From the NCBI GenBank assembly GCA_020073615.1, contig JAIQEX010000025.1, positions 1 through 58,419 on the forward strand: DNA of 58,419 nucleotides, in the 5' to 3' direction. This DNA is from Terriglobia bacterium. Lineage in GTDB: Bacteria > Acidobacteriota > Terriglobia > Bryobacterales > Bryobacteraceae. Numbering within the stretch: the first letter of the stretch is position 1; each line of letters starts with the position of its first letter. A program made the translations under genes and the position numbers. The notes below the pieces were generated by a model that saw only the letters and a program-made list of their open reading frames with translations, searched no databases and was not told where the DNA came from. Of this stretch, positions 49,745 to 58,419 are shown in pieces.

Positions 49745-49820
49745 TCCTGAGTACGTACCATTTCTCCCCCCGGCGGCGCAACGATGGAGCCGCTGCCGGA
49801 GCCGCTGGTATGATGGATTC

Positions 49821-50273
49821 GTGAACCTGGCGGTGGCGTGCGATCACGGCGGTTTTCCCCTGAAGAGCAGGGTGGTGGAGGAACTGCGCAAGCTGGGCCA
49901 CCAGGTGATCGACCTGGGCACGGATTCCGCGCAGCCGGTGGACTACCCGGATTACGCCCGCGCGGTGGCCGGAGAAATCCTCGCCGGCCGCGTTGAGCGC
50001 GCCGTGCTGATCTGCGGCTCGGGAGCGGGGGCCTGTGTGGCCGCCAACAAGTTCCGCGGCATCCGCGCCGCCACCTGCCACGACAGCTTCTCCGCCCGCC
50101 AGTCGGTGGAAGACGACGACGTGAACGTGCTGTGCCTGGGGGCGCGCGTCATCGGCCCCGAGCTGGCCGTGGAGCTGGTGCGCGACTACGTGAACGCGCG
50201 CTTCAGCGGCGCCGAGCGGCACCGCCGCCGTCTGGGGAAGATCGCCGCCTTCGAAGCCGCCTTCGGCCAGTAG
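49821..50273 (+). CDS. rpiB: Ribose 5-phosphate isomerase B
   Basis: A 150-aa RpiB/LacAB-family isomerase: VACDHGGFPLKSRVVEEL near the N terminus, VDYPDYARAVA (Asp and Tyr), the catalytic Cys in ICGSGAGA, and the His in TCHDSFSARQ. It interconverts ribose 5-phosphate and ribulose 5-phosphate. A GTG at 49821 gives the standard short N terminus; upstream extension has no support. It is divergent from the esterase-like gene and 2 bp from the YjbQ-type gene. Confidence 0.92.
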   Translation: MNLAVACDHGGFPLKSRVVEELRKLGHQVIDLGTDSAQPVDYPDYARAVAGEILAGRVERAVLICGSGAGACVAANKFRGIRAATCHDSFSARQSVEDDDVNVLCLGARVIGPELAVELVRDYVNARFSGAERHRRRLGKIAAFEAAFGQ

Positions 50274-50275
50274 CC

Positions 50276-50695
50276 ATGGCGGTGTTCCAGAGAGACGTCT
50301 CCCTGGCCACGCGCGGCCATGGCGACGTGGTGGATATCACGGCGCACGTTTCCCGCATTGTGGCCGCCAGCAAAATCTCGACCGGTACGGCCAACATTTC
50401 CGGCGTAGGCTCGACGCTCGGCATTACCACCCTGGAGTTTGAGCCGGGCTGCGTGGCCGACCTGCAGCGCGCCCTGGAAATCATCGCCCCGGCCACCACC
50501 GATTACGCCCACAACGCCCGCTGGGGCGACGAAAACGGCTACGCGCACCTGCGCAGCGCCCTGATGGGCACGGCCAAAAGTTTCCCGGTGGCGGAAGGGA
50601 GGATTCTGATTGGCACCTGGCAGCAAATCGTGCTGTGCGACTTCGACGACCGGCCGCGGGAGCGCAAGGTGGTAGTGACGGTGGTGGGGGAGTAG
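50276..50695 (+). CDS. YjbQ/UPF0047 family protein
   Basis: A 139-aa protein of the UPF0047 fold: VSRIVAASKISTGTANISGVGSTLGITTLEFEP, YAHNARWGDENGYAHLRSALMG, and the C-terminal GTWQQIVLCDFDDRPRERKVVVTVVG. Members have been called secondary thiamine-phosphate synthases. Three conserved ligand-like residues (His in YAHN, Asp/Glu in DENGYAH, and the second His) mark the likely metal site. It starts 2 bp after rpiB, so the two are one operon. Confidence 0.9.
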   Translation: MAVFQRDVSLATRGHGDVVDITAHVSRIVAASKISTGTANISGVGSTLGITTLEFEPGCVADLQRALEIIAPATTDYAHNARWGDENGYAHLRSALMGTAKSFPVAEGRILIGTWQQIVLCDFDDRPRERKVVVTVVGE

Positions 50696-50759
50696 GGCCG
50701 GGACCGGGCAGGCAGGCACCAGTCCGGGATATCGCACCAGATGGTATCCTAAACGCTTC

Positions 50760-52160
50760 ATGGTCCCTGTCCAGACCAACCACGCGCTGCGGCCGCCGGT
50801 CCACACCCGCGGCCAGAGGGGGTACACCCCGCCCGCCGCGGTGGCCGGTGGGGAGGCGGGCATTCCCTATCTGGCAAGCGATCTGGCTAACCCCGCCCGC
50901 CGCCTGGCATTTTTCGCGGGTCTGGCCCTGCTGTTCCTGAGGCTCAGTATGTTGCACCAGATCCTGGGCTATGTGACCAGAGTGAATTTCTATCCGCTGT
51001 ATGTTTTTGGCCTGCCGGCCCTGGCAGGAGTCCTGCTGTCGGGAGGGCTTCGGCGCACCTATGAAGGGCGGCCGGCGTACTACTGGACCGGCTTTGCAAT
51101 TTGCATGGTGATAGCGGTACCGTTCAGCACCTGGAGGGGCGGTTCCTTTGGACTGACGCTCAGTTACCTGGAGAAGGATTTCATCATGCTGTTCGTGGTC
51201 GCGGGGTTGGCTCTCACCTGGGCGGAGTGCAAGCTGATGATGTCGTGCGCCGTACTTGGCGGACTGGTGAACGTGTTGTCGGCCCCCTTATTTCAGGGTG
51301 GTGACGACGGGCGCCTGGGCCTCGAATTCGGCTCGATCGCCAACGCCAACGACTACGCCGCGCATCTGCTTTTTATCCTGCCGTTTTTGTTGTGGGCGGT
51401 GCTGAACCGGGGCAGTGCCAAGATCCTCCGCGTGGCTGCGCTTTTCGCAATCGCCGGCGGTGCCTATATGGTTTTGAGAACGGCATCGCGGGGCGGGGAG
51501 ATCGCCTTGGGGGTAGAACTGCTGGCGGTCTTCCTCTGGGCGACGGCGACCACGCGACTGGTGATCGGGGTACTGGCGCCCTTCCTGCTGGCCGCGTCCC
51601 TGGCTCTGATGCCCCCTGCCACGCTGCAGCGTCTCAGGTCATTTTCAACGGACGATCCGCTGGCTTCGCAGGAGGCTCTGGAGTCCAGCAACGCCCGTAG
51701 ATATCTGCTCGGGAAGAGTATCGAATACACGTTCACACACCCGATCGTGGGCGTTGGTCCGGGGCAGTTCTCCGCATACGAAGGAGGCCACAACACGGTC
51801 CTGGGCTCGCATGGCCTCTGGCATGAAACGCACAACAGTTATACGCAAGTGAGCAGCGAGTGCGGGATCCCGGCGCTCCTCTTTTTCGTGGCGGGGATTG
51901 GGTCCACGTTTCTGCTGTTGAGGAGGACATACCGGCAAGCCCGGGCTCGTCCGGATTGCCGCGACATTGCGGTTGCGACGTTCTGCCTCATGGTAGCCCT
52001 GGCAGGATTTTGCACGGCGATCACGTTCCTGACGTTCGGTTACTTCGTCTACCTGCCGGCAATGCTGGGGCTCAGCATTGCAGTTACCCGGGCCGCGCGG
52101 ATTGAGTTTCAAACCAGGCAGCTACAGACAGTACCGGCGGCGCCAGCGTTTGCGCGATAG
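50760..52160 (+). CDS. O-antigen ligase/polymerase-like membrane protein (Wzy_C family)
   Basis: A 466-aa polytopic protein with about eleven hydrophobic segments. The large periplasmic loop has HETHNSYTQVSSECGIPALL, the Wzy_C signature H-x-x-x-x-x-Y-x-Q...E-x-G. Such enzymes join or polymerise lipid-linked glycans in the periplasm. It lies head to tail with nothing upstream but a YjbQ gene 64 bp away, and is convergent with the flippase gene. Confidence 0.86.
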   Translation: MVPVQTNHALRPPVHTRGQRGYTPPAAVAGGEAGIPYLASDLANPARRLAFFAGLALLFLRLSMLHQILGYVTRVNFYPLYVFGLPALAGVLLSGGLRRTYEGRPAYYWTGFAICMVIAVPFSTWRGGSFGLTLSYLEKDFIMLFVVAGLALTWAECKLMMSCAVLGGLVNVLSAPLFQGGDDGRLGLEFGSIANANDYAAHLLFILPFLLWAVLNRGSAKILRVAALFAIAGGAYMVLRTASRGGEIALGVELLAVFLWATATTRLVIGVLAPFLLAASLALMPPATLQRLRSFSTDDPLASQEALESSNARRYLLGKSIEYTFTHPIVGVGPGQFSAYEGGHNTVLGSHGLWHETHNSYTQVSSECGIPALLFFVAGIGSTFLLLRRTYRQARARPDCRDIAVATFCLMVALAGFCTAITFLTFGYFVYLPAMLGLSIAVTRAARIEFQTRQLQTVPAAPAFAR

Positions 52161-52207
52161 GGCGGCCTGGTTTCCCGGCCTGGTGATTCATTGCTGCCGC
52201 CGCACCC

Positions 52208-53698
52208 TCAAATTTTGCGGCGCCTAAGCGAACGAAGCGCGGTGCCCATCATTTCGCGTTCACCGGGAGTGGGAAACCGCAGCAACCACAGAATGAAAGG
52301 GAATGCCGAGAGGAGCAATGCGCTCCAGCCGATCTGCCACGGCAGCGAAGCTACGCGAACCACGCCATGGGGTAAGAGGATAGCTGCCAGGGCAACGGCC
52401 ACCTTGCCGAGACGGCTGGTTTCCAACCGGTATGGGCGCAGGCGGTACGTCCACACGATGGACACAACTGCGATCAGGGCAAAGGCGACGACACTCGCAA
52501 TGGCGGCTCCCCACATTCCGTAGGGAGGAATCAAAGTGAAATATCCCCCGACGCAGACGATGGTTCCCAACCAGGTACAGGCGGCGTCGAGACTGGGGCG
52601 GCCTTCCACCAGGAAAAGACACCGAAAAAAATCCCCGACGGACCGGAGGAAGTAGGCGATGGCAATGACTGGAATCAAGGGCGCGGCGCCCCGGTAGGAG
52701 GGCCTGGTCAATATCCAGAGCGCCGGCCGGGAACAGACGGTGAGTCCCAGCCCAACGAAAGCGAGTCCCAGGACGACGTACGTGAAGAGCCGTGCGAAGA
52801 CGATATCCGCATCGTCGCGGCGCATGATCTGGAACACCTGGGCGTTCCAATAACTTTGAAAGGAGGCGCCGGCAACACTAACGAGCATGCCAATCTTGTA
52901 GGCCAGGGCATAGATTCCAACCTCCGCGAGCGGGCGGTACCTCGCCAGAATGAACTGATCGCCGAAATGAAGGACGAACATCGCCAGGCCACTCAAGCTG
53001 AGGGGCACGGCGAATCGGGCGATCTCCACGAACAGACGGGGGCGGAACGAGGGAGGCATGGCGCCGAGGCAGTACACACCCAGAACCAGGGCGGCAACCA
53101 CGATCGCGATCACCGCGGTCAGGAGGACGCCCCAGACGTGCAGCTTCAGCAGGCCCACCAGCACTACAATGCCGACGATGGTCACACCGATGCGCAGCAG
53201 AGACCCGGCGACAAACGTGCCGCGCCGGTCGGCGACGCGAAGCCAGGAGAGCAGGGCCTCGAGCAGAAAGGCGAGAGGCATGGAGAGGAAGATGACGCGC
53301 AGGTAGTATTTGACCGAGGGATCGCCGGGGACCAGAGCGCTGAGAGCCGCGGTCAAGGGCCAACAGATCAATCCGGCCAGGGAGCCTATCAGCAGCGCCC
53401 CAATGAGGACGGTACCGACAACCGCGTTGCGGTCCGGCGCGGAGGCTTTCTTAAAATAGAAGTAGCCCAGAGCCGACGCGAAGTTGCCGCCGAGAATAAT
53501 GGTCAGCACACTGGAGATTTTCTCCAGGAGGTTGGCGACGCCGTAGTCGGCGGTGGTCAGAACACGGCTGATAATCGGGAGCACGGCGATACTGGCGAGG
53601 TTCTGCCCCAAAAGCGGAATGGCGTAGAGGCCCGTGCCCTGGAAGATTCCTTTGAAGAGAAATCGCGGGGAGGGCGAAGGGTCCTGTGCCGTGGCCAC
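52208..53698 (-). CDS. Wzx-type flippase, polysaccharide biosynthesis membrane protein
   Basis: A 496-aa protein with about twelve to fourteen hydrophobic segments in the MATE/Wzx pattern. It opens LFKGIFQGTGLYAIPLLGQNLASIAVLPIISRVLTTADYGVANLLE, typical of PST-family exporters of lipid-linked oligosaccharides. The GT4 gene is 21 bp upstream on the same strand, consistent with a glycan cluster. The glycan is not identifiable. Confidence 0.9.
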   Translation of the reverse strand: MATAQDPSPSPRFLFKGIFQGTGLYAIPLLGQNLASIAVLPIISRVLTTADYGVANLLEKISSVLTIILGGNFASALGYFYFKKASAPDRNAVVGTVLIGALLIGSLAGLICWPLTAALSALVPGDPSVKYYLRVIFLSMPLAFLLEALLSWLRVADRRGTFVAGSLLRIGVTIVGIVVLVGLLKLHVWGVLLTAVIAIVVAALVLGVYCLGAMPPSFRPRLFVEIARFAVPLSLSGLAMFVLHFGDQFILARYRPLAEVGIYALAYKIGMLVSVAGASFQSYWNAQVFQIMRRDDADIVFARLFTYVVLGLAFVGLGLTVCSRPALWILTRPSYRGAAPLIPVIAIAYFLRSVGDFFRCLFLVEGRPSLDAACTWLGTIVCVGGYFTLIPPYGMWGAAIASVVAFALIAVVSIVWTYRLRPYRLETSRLGKVAVALAAILLPHGVVRVASLPWQIGWSALLLSAFPFILWLLRFPTPGEREMMGTALRSLRRRKI

Positions 53699-53719
53699 GC
53701 TCTCATTCTCGCACTGCGT

Positions 53720-54874
53720 CTAGGACAGAATGCGCCTATAGATTTGCACCAGGCGCCGCGCGCGCGCATCGGGTGTGTGGTGGGTTAAGATCCGCTCGTA
53801 AGCGCGATCCGCGAGGGTTCGCGCCAGCGATTCGTCGGTCAGAATTGACTGAAGGGCGCGAGTCATGGCGGCGCGATCGCCCGGGTGAATCAACAGAGCG
53901 CTTCGGTCATGGGAGACGATCTCGGGAATCCCGCCAACCGAGGTTGCCACCACCGGCACGCGCGCGGCCATGGATTCCAGCAGAGCATTGGGGGAACCTT
54001 CACTCAGAGAAGACAGCACGGAGACGTCGGCAATGCCGTAATAGGGCTCGGCAGTCGGAACCTGCCCGACCAGGGTGACGGCATCGCCGAGGTGGAGCGC
54101 GCGGATGGACGATTCCAGCCTGGGCCGCTCCGGTCCGTCGCCCACCACTACCAGATGCGGCGGCGGGCCGGTTTCGTGGCGGGCGGTTCGCAGGTCGTGG
54201 ACGGCTTCGAGCAGCGTGCGGTGATCCTTCTCGCGGGAGAGGCGGCCCACGATCAGAATGATTTTCTTCTGGGCACCGATCCCGAGCCGGAGGCGCAGCG
54301 CCGCCGCCGCACCGCTGGTCCGGCCCTGAGCGCCCCACTGGGGATCGATCGCGTTATGGACGATTTCGATGCGGTCCCGCGGCACCCCTTTGCGAGCCAA
54401 TTCGTCCCGGAAAGGGCGGCTGACCGTCAGGACCTGCCTGGCCGCGCGCAAAGACCAGCGGTCCACCTGGTTATAGAGACGCGCCCGCAGGTCCGGCCAG
54501 GTGTAGCCATGATGAAACGCAACCCAGGGAGCGAGGCCGTGGAGACCGGACGCGCGGACGAGAAAGTGCGACTTCACGGCGTGGGTCTGCAACAAGTCCG
54601 GCTTCAGTTCTTGAACGAGGGCGCGCAAGCGGGGAACAACCGCCCGGTCAAAGCGGCCGGCTTCGGGTATGGGATACACCGGTATGGAGCATTGCCGCGC
54701 GGCCGCGATGAACAGGTTCTGAGAGGGATCGCCGCGTTGGAAGACGGCGATCGATACCTCGACGGGCGGCTCCACGTGGCGGGACCGTCCCAGTTGGGCG
54801 AACTGCAACAGGTTCTTGGCCGGTCCCGTGATGGAGGCGGCTTCGACGATGGCCAGCAGACGGATGGTCTTCAC
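53720..54874 (-). CDS. Glycosyltransferase family 4 (GT-B)
   Basis: A 384-aa GT-B enzyme. The C-terminal half has IILIVGRLSREKDHRTLLEA and VVGDGPERPRLE, then the EX7E-type motif in SLSEGSPNALLESMAARVPVVATSVGGIPEIV. A GTG start at 54874 overlapping the previous stop (GTGA) gives VKTIRLLAIVEAASITGPAKN, a normal GT4 beginning; the longer frame from 55021 reads back into the other GT4 gene. Donor unknown. Confidence 0.92.
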   Translation of the reverse strand: MKTIRLLAIVEAASITGPAKNLLQFAQLGRSRHVEPPVEVSIAVFQRGDPSQNLFIAAARQCSIPVYPIPEAGRFDRAVVPRLRALVQELKPDLLQTHAVKSHFLVRASGLHGLAPWVAFHHGYTWPDLRARLYNQVDRWSLRAARQVLTVSRPFRDELARKGVPRDRIEIVHNAIDPQWGAQGRTSGAAAALRLRLGIGAQKKIILIVGRLSREKDHRTLLEAVHDLRTARHETGPPPHLVVVGDGPERPRLESSIRALHLGDAVTLVGQVPTAEPYYGIADVSVLSSLSEGSPNALLESMAARVPVVATSVGGIPEIVSHDRSALLIHPGDRAAMTRALQSILTDESLARTLADRAYERILTHHTPDARARRLVQIYRRILS

Positions 54875-56064
54875 CGATTCAGCCACTGGGAATAAGTCTC
54901 GAAGAGTGTGTTGCCGAGGATCTCCCAATCGTAGCGGGTCTGGACGAGGTCCTGGCCGGCGGTCACGAGACCTTTCCAAAGATCGTCTTGCAGGGAAAGG
55001 GCCGACAACAGGCGCAGCCAATCCTCCTGGCGGTCCGCGATGAGGAGATGCCGCCCGGGAGAGACGGCCAGGCCCTCAGCGCCGAGGGCCGTAGAAACAA
55101 CCGGGACTCCGGCGGCCATGGCTTCGAGAATCTTCAAGCGGGTTCCTCCCCCGGTGCGCAAAGGAACGATCGCCGCGAGGGCTTCGCGATAGTACGGGCG
55201 GACATCGCGAACCGTGCCGGTCACTTCTACGTTTGCCTCGCCGCGCAAGGCGAGAACGGCCGGTGCGGGATCGTAGCCAACCAGCGTGAGACGCCAGGCG
55301 GGGAAGCGTTCCCGAATCCTCGGCCATACGGAACGTACGAACCAGACCGCCGCTTCGATGTTTGCATGGAAGCGCATGGAACCGACGAAAACGATCCGGC
55401 AGCGGTTCGAGGAGGCGGGAGGTGCCGCGAAGAAGGCCGTGTCGACGCCGTTTTCGATCACGGCGACGCGGGCATTGGGAACGATGTCGAGCAGTTGGGC
55501 GCGCTCCCGCTCGCTGCAAACGGCGTGGCCGAAAGCCTGCAATAGGATCTGCTTTTCGAGAGCGGCCCAGCGGTGGGCGGTCCAGGCGGCATACAGTTTC
55601 CGGAGGGGCGACCTGACGCCGGCGCAGTAGCGGCGCATCAATTCCGATTCGATGTTGTGCCAATCGTAGACCACCGGCGCGGTGGCCGCCTGGCGCACGC
55701 CGGAAACGTATGCCGCCAGGTGAATGCTATCGAGGTGCACCAGGTCAAACCGGTCCGCCCGGAGGACGGCGGCGAGCGCCGCCTTCATTTCGTCCGAGGT
55801 GTAATTCACGACGGGCAGCGGCCAGCGCCCGAGAAACCCACGAACGATCTTGGGCGGTGTATAGAGCCGGGGAGACGGAACGGACACGATTCTCCGGCAA
55901 AACGGAAGGTCCGCCGGCCGGGGCGAAACCGATCCGGGCTCGGAAAAGAAGACGTAGGTGAGATCGGCACGCCGGCCCAAAGCCTGGGCCAGGTAGTAAT
56001 CCCGCAACTTCGCGCCGCTATTCGCGGGCCAGGATTGTCGCGGCGAGAGGAAGAGAATGCGCAA
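54871..56064 (-). CDS. Glycosyltransferase family 4 (second)
   Basis: A 397-aa GT-B protein related to PelF/WcaC-type enzymes: RILFLSPRQSWPANSGAKLRDYYLAQAL at the N terminus, APVVYDWHNIESELMRRY, and a C-terminal VPLRTGGGTRLKILEAMAAGVPVVSTALGAEGL nucleotide-sugar site. A TTG at 56062-56064, 9 nt after GGAGAGG, is the best start; another TTG at 56082 would add six residues. Its stop overlaps the following GT4 gene by 4 bp. Confidence 0.9.
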   Translation of the reverse strand: MRILFLSPRQSWPANSGAKLRDYYLAQALGRRADLTYVFFSEPGSVSPRPADLPFCRRIVSVPSPRLYTPPKIVRGFLGRWPLPVVNYTSDEMKAALAAVLRADRFDLVHLDSIHLAAYVSGVRQAATAPVVYDWHNIESELMRRYCAGVRSPLRKLYAAWTAHRWAALEKQILLQAFGHAVCSERERAQLLDIVPNARVAVIENGVDTAFFAAPPASSNRCRIVFVGSMRFHANIEAAVWFVRSVWPRIRERFPAWRLTLVGYDPAPAVLALRGEANVEVTGTVRDVRPYYREALAAIVPLRTGGGTRLKILEAMAAGVPVVSTALGAEGLAVSPGRHLLIADRQEDWLRLLSALSLQDDLWKGLVTAGQDLVQTRYDWEILGNTLFETYSQWLNR

Positions 56065-56256
56065 GACGTCACACCTCTCCAAATCGGTCCGCGGGTCCTG
56101 GCCTGGTCTTCATCGCCGCTCCGGACGTCGCCACATCCCCAATTTAACCCACAATGAATCTGGCGGCCCCTCTCCGACTGGTGGTTTGTCCAGGCCGCCA
56201 ACCGCACGGTCCAAACGACGCCGCCTTATCCCGGCGAGAGACGATAAGGTAGCCTT

Positions 56257-58068
56257 GTGCCTTCGCTCGTGGTAAACATAATCACTGTGGGCTGGCCGCG
56301 GGGTTGGAAGCTCGTCGTCTGGGGCGTTATAGCGCTGTTCGGTTGCGCAGCCATGTGCGCCGTGTTCGCTTCCGCCTTGCCATTTACGCGGTTTCGCGCG
56401 ATTGTGCTGGCATCGATCCCTCCCGGTTATGAGCAGCGATTCACCCCGCTTCTACACGCGAAGATGGTTCTCGGGCTTCGTTTGATGGGCGCGTTGCTCG
56501 GCGCTAATGCGGTCTCTCTGATTCTGCTTCGGAACAGGCTGACTGAGTTATTATCCGTTGGCCACTTTTGGCGCGATGTGGCAGCGGTCCCACGAGAGTT
56601 CGCCACGGCAATTACCCTGGAAAGGAACGGGATCGTGCACCTCGGGGCGCTGGCGGTTATCCTGCTGTGGACCGTCTGGCTTCGATTGCAATTCATCAAT
56701 GAGCCCATCCGCAAGGACGAGGCCTACACATTCCTCTACTATGCATCCAGACCAATCCTTCTCGGTATAACTTACTACACCGCCAACAACCACCTGCTCA
56801 GCACGCTGCTCATGCATTTATCCACCTCTGTATTTGGGGAATCTTTGTGGGCGTTGCGCCTGCCGACGCTGATTTCGGGCATTCTGCTGGTTCCTGCCAC
56901 ATACGCCGCGATACGTGTGTACCACGGCAAGGAGGCTGCCCTGTTGGCCGCGGCGCTGGTCAGCGCAAGCTCTCCGCTGATCGAGTACTCGTTCAACGCT
57001 CGAGGATACAGCCTTTCCGCGTTGCTTTTTGCGGCAATGGTCGTCCTGGCGGGTATCGCGACCAGGCGAGGAATGGCAGGCGGTTGGATTTTGCTGCCGG
57101 TCTCCGCGGCACTGGCCATTTACTCCGTTCCGACGACGGTCTACGGCGTCTGCGGAGTATTCCTGTATCTAATCCTGGCGACACGAGCCTGGAGACGGGT
57201 CCTATACGCAGGAGTGCAGACAGGCCTTTTGACGCTGGCCCTGTACACGCCGGTACTGGCAACGGTCGGCTTGTCTGCGATCACCTCCAATCAATGGGTC
57301 GCGCCCGTGCCGGGAGGCCTCTGGTTGCCGACGTTCGCTCACGAAGCTCAGTCTCTCTGGAATTACTGGAACATGGATCTGCCGTCCGCCGTTAGTGTAA
57401 TCCTCGGGGTGGGATGCCTCGGACTGCTGGTGCGAAAGGGCTCTCTCGCGGCGCCGCTGGCCATCGCGTTGTGCGTCATGACGGTTTCGTTCGTCCTTTT
57501 GCGGGCACAACGAGTGGTTCCACCGCGCCGGACCTGGCTGTTTCTTCTGCCAATAGTCCTAGGGTGTTGTGCCTCCGGTCTAAGCATTCTCATCGGCAAA
57601 CTCAGAGCGCCGGGCTGGGTGCCGGCAATCTTCTCGCTGGCGCTTGCCGCTTGGATGGGTTTAACGGTTTTGACCGCCAAGTCACTGCGGCATTCGACGA
57701 GTGAATCCGTGGGGGGGGGCAGCGCTGAAGCGGTGGTGCTGGGGATGAAGGAACACCTGTCCCATGGCGACCAGTTCGTATGCGCAGGCGCGGACTATTT
57801 CGATTCCAGCCTGGATTACTACATGCGGCTCCACAGGATCCCGTACCATCCCTCTCCAAACGGACATCTTCTGATTGTGTCACCGCCGGGTTTGGGGCCG
57901 GAGCGCACACTGGAGCTCGCCGGAATCCCCAGAGCGGAGGCCGGATCGATTCGGCCAGCGGCCCATTACGAGGAGGCGGACGTCTCCTACTGCGACCGGG
58001 GATCGGGTCTGCCGTTTAATCCAAGGGGATCGCCGGGGATGGGGGCCTTTACCTGGGTAGGCCGCTAG
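56257..58068 (+). CDS. GT39-like polytopic glycosyltransferase
   Basis: A 603-aa protein with roughly ten or more hydrophobic segments. It has an Asp/Glu-containing loop after the first segments (FINEPIRKDEAYTFLYYAS) typical of the GT39/PMT (DUF2029-related) class and a YSFNARGYSLSALLFAAMVV stretch. The DNA is visibly poorer in G+C than the neighbours. A GTG at 56257 starts the frame; AAGG is 8 nt upstream. Divergent from the GT4 gene. Substrate unknown. Confidence 0.82.
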   Translation: MPSLVVNIITVGWPRGWKLVVWGVIALFGCAAMCAVFASALPFTRFRAIVLASIPPGYEQRFTPLLHAKMVLGLRLMGALLGANAVSLILLRNRLTELLSVGHFWRDVAAVPREFATAITLERNGIVHLGALAVILLWTVWLRLQFINEPIRKDEAYTFLYYASRPILLGITYYTANNHLLSTLLMHLSTSVFGESLWALRLPTLISGILLVPATYAAIRVYHGKEAALLAAALVSASSPLIEYSFNARGYSLSALLFAAMVVLAGIATRRGMAGGWILLPVSAALAIYSVPTTVYGVCGVFLYLILATRAWRRVLYAGVQTGLLTLALYTPVLATVGLSAITSNQWVAPVPGGLWLPTFAHEAQSLWNYWNMDLPSAVSVILGVGCLGLLVRKGSLAAPLAIALCVMTVSFVLLRAQRVVPPRRTWLFLLPIVLGCCASGLSILIGKLRAPGWVPAIFSLALAAWMGLTVLTAKSLRHSTSESVGGGSAEAVVLGMKEHLSHGDQFVCAGADYFDSSLDYYMRLHRIPYHPSPNGHLLIVSPPGLGPERTLELAGIPRAEAGSIRPAAHYEEADVSYCDRGSGLPFNPRGSPGMGAFTWVGR

Positions 58069-58238
58069 CTAGCGGTGGCTCTCGACTGCGGCCAATCCCT
58101 TTGCGCCGCGCGGCCTCTGTGTCTCCGCGCCGGGTTTTGGAATTTGACTCCCTGGCACGATCTTCGCTGAGGCACGTACTCTAGATCACGGTTCTCTAAA
58201 TACCGATACATTTGACCCGATTTATGTTTTAATGGGTC

Positions 58239-58419
58239 ATGCCCTTCCCGAGGAAGCGCAGTCCGATCCAATTCAGCGAGCAGGAGATGCTCAAGCTGGA
58301 GTCCATCCGCAAGTCTCGAACCGAGGAGAAACGACGCACGCTTCGGGCAGCGTTTCTTTTGGATTCACTAGCTGGCCAGAGTGATGAAGCTATTGCGCAG
58401 CACCACCACGTCAGTCGCA
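58239..58419 (+). CDS. IS630-like transposase, N-terminal part (cut by window end)
   Basis: The ATG at 58239 opens a 60-codon frame running off the window: MPFPRKRSPIQFSEQEMLKL, then a basic ESIRKSRTEEKRRTLRAAFLL and DSLAGQSDEAIAQHHHVSR, a helix-turn-helix DNA-binding start like those of IS630-family transposases. GACCC...GGGTC (58214-58218 and 58234-58238) flanks the start and may be part of the element end or an operator. Confidence 0.7.
   Translation, partial: MPFPRKRSPIQFSEQEMLKLESIRKSRTEEKRRTLRAAFLLDSLAGQSDEAIAQHHHVSR

Overview
The window looks like chromosome from a high-G+C member of the Acidobacteriota, most like the Solibacter/Bryobacter group. The clues are a protein with the Solibacter-type TIGR03437 C-terminal signature (47160-47975), an ADOP-type MacB/FtsX permease (24390-26861), many short secreted proteins and S9/esterase-like paralogs, and frequent GTG/TTG starts in tightly overlapping operons. 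No rRNA, tRNA or CRISPR was seen. Both window edges cut into transposase-like genes.

Layout. 1-150: end of a mobile element. 192-9454: housekeeping and small secreted genes: a class A beta-lactamase-like protein, an ispG-DUF2203-CYTH operon, two tandem 3D-domain (RlpA-like) proteins, metX-metW, SIMPL, TPR and hemerythrin proteins. 9451-14384: a polyprenyl diphosphate synthase gene, then a tatD-metG-larC chain with 4-bp overlaps. 14518-15710: an esterase and a decayed DUF4160/DUF2442 pair. 15831-22066: the most interesting locus, six same-strand genes, nearly all with overlapping stop/start codons: an alpha/beta hydrolase, an ATP-grasp ligase, a YbdK-type carboxylate-amine ligase, an M29 aminopeptidase and two more ATP-grasp ligases. 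It reads as a compact pathway for an unknown amide- or peptide-linked small molecule.

22067-24350 is a lower-G+C accessory patch with a membrane protein, a VapBC-like pair (AF2212-family antitoxin plus PIN toxin), a truncated copy of the 5' end of the neighbouring ADOP gene, and two overlapping antitoxin-sized ORFs. 24390-36128 holds the ADOP permease, a PAS-kinase-receiver hybrid, a DUF4159 protein, an S9-peptidase homolog whose catalytic residues appear lost, a 922-aa Cys-motif/disordered/TM/lectin-like protein and a TPR protein. 36470-40181 (GT39-like, GT2, Gmd) and 50760-58068 (Wzy-like, Wzx-like, two GT4, GT39-like) are glycan genes. 41486-46199 is a hydroxyproline catabolic operon on the minus strand: deaminase, 4-hydroxyproline 2-epimerase, FAD oxidase, and a fused 2Fe-2S/FAD subunit carrying an in-frame insertion of three 69-bp repeats. 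46323-50695 has two secreted proteins, a second pseudo-hydrolase (nucleophile Ser replaced by Ala), rpiB and a YjbQ-family gene. The window ends in the 5' part of an IS630-like transposase gene.

Small-scale structure not explained by genes includes G-rich dispersed repeats with a GGCCC/GGGCC hairpin (one copy expanded inside a coding sequence), and TTGGGACA/TGTCCCAA-type palindromes in two intergenic regions. All family names come from reading motifs; no database search was possible.
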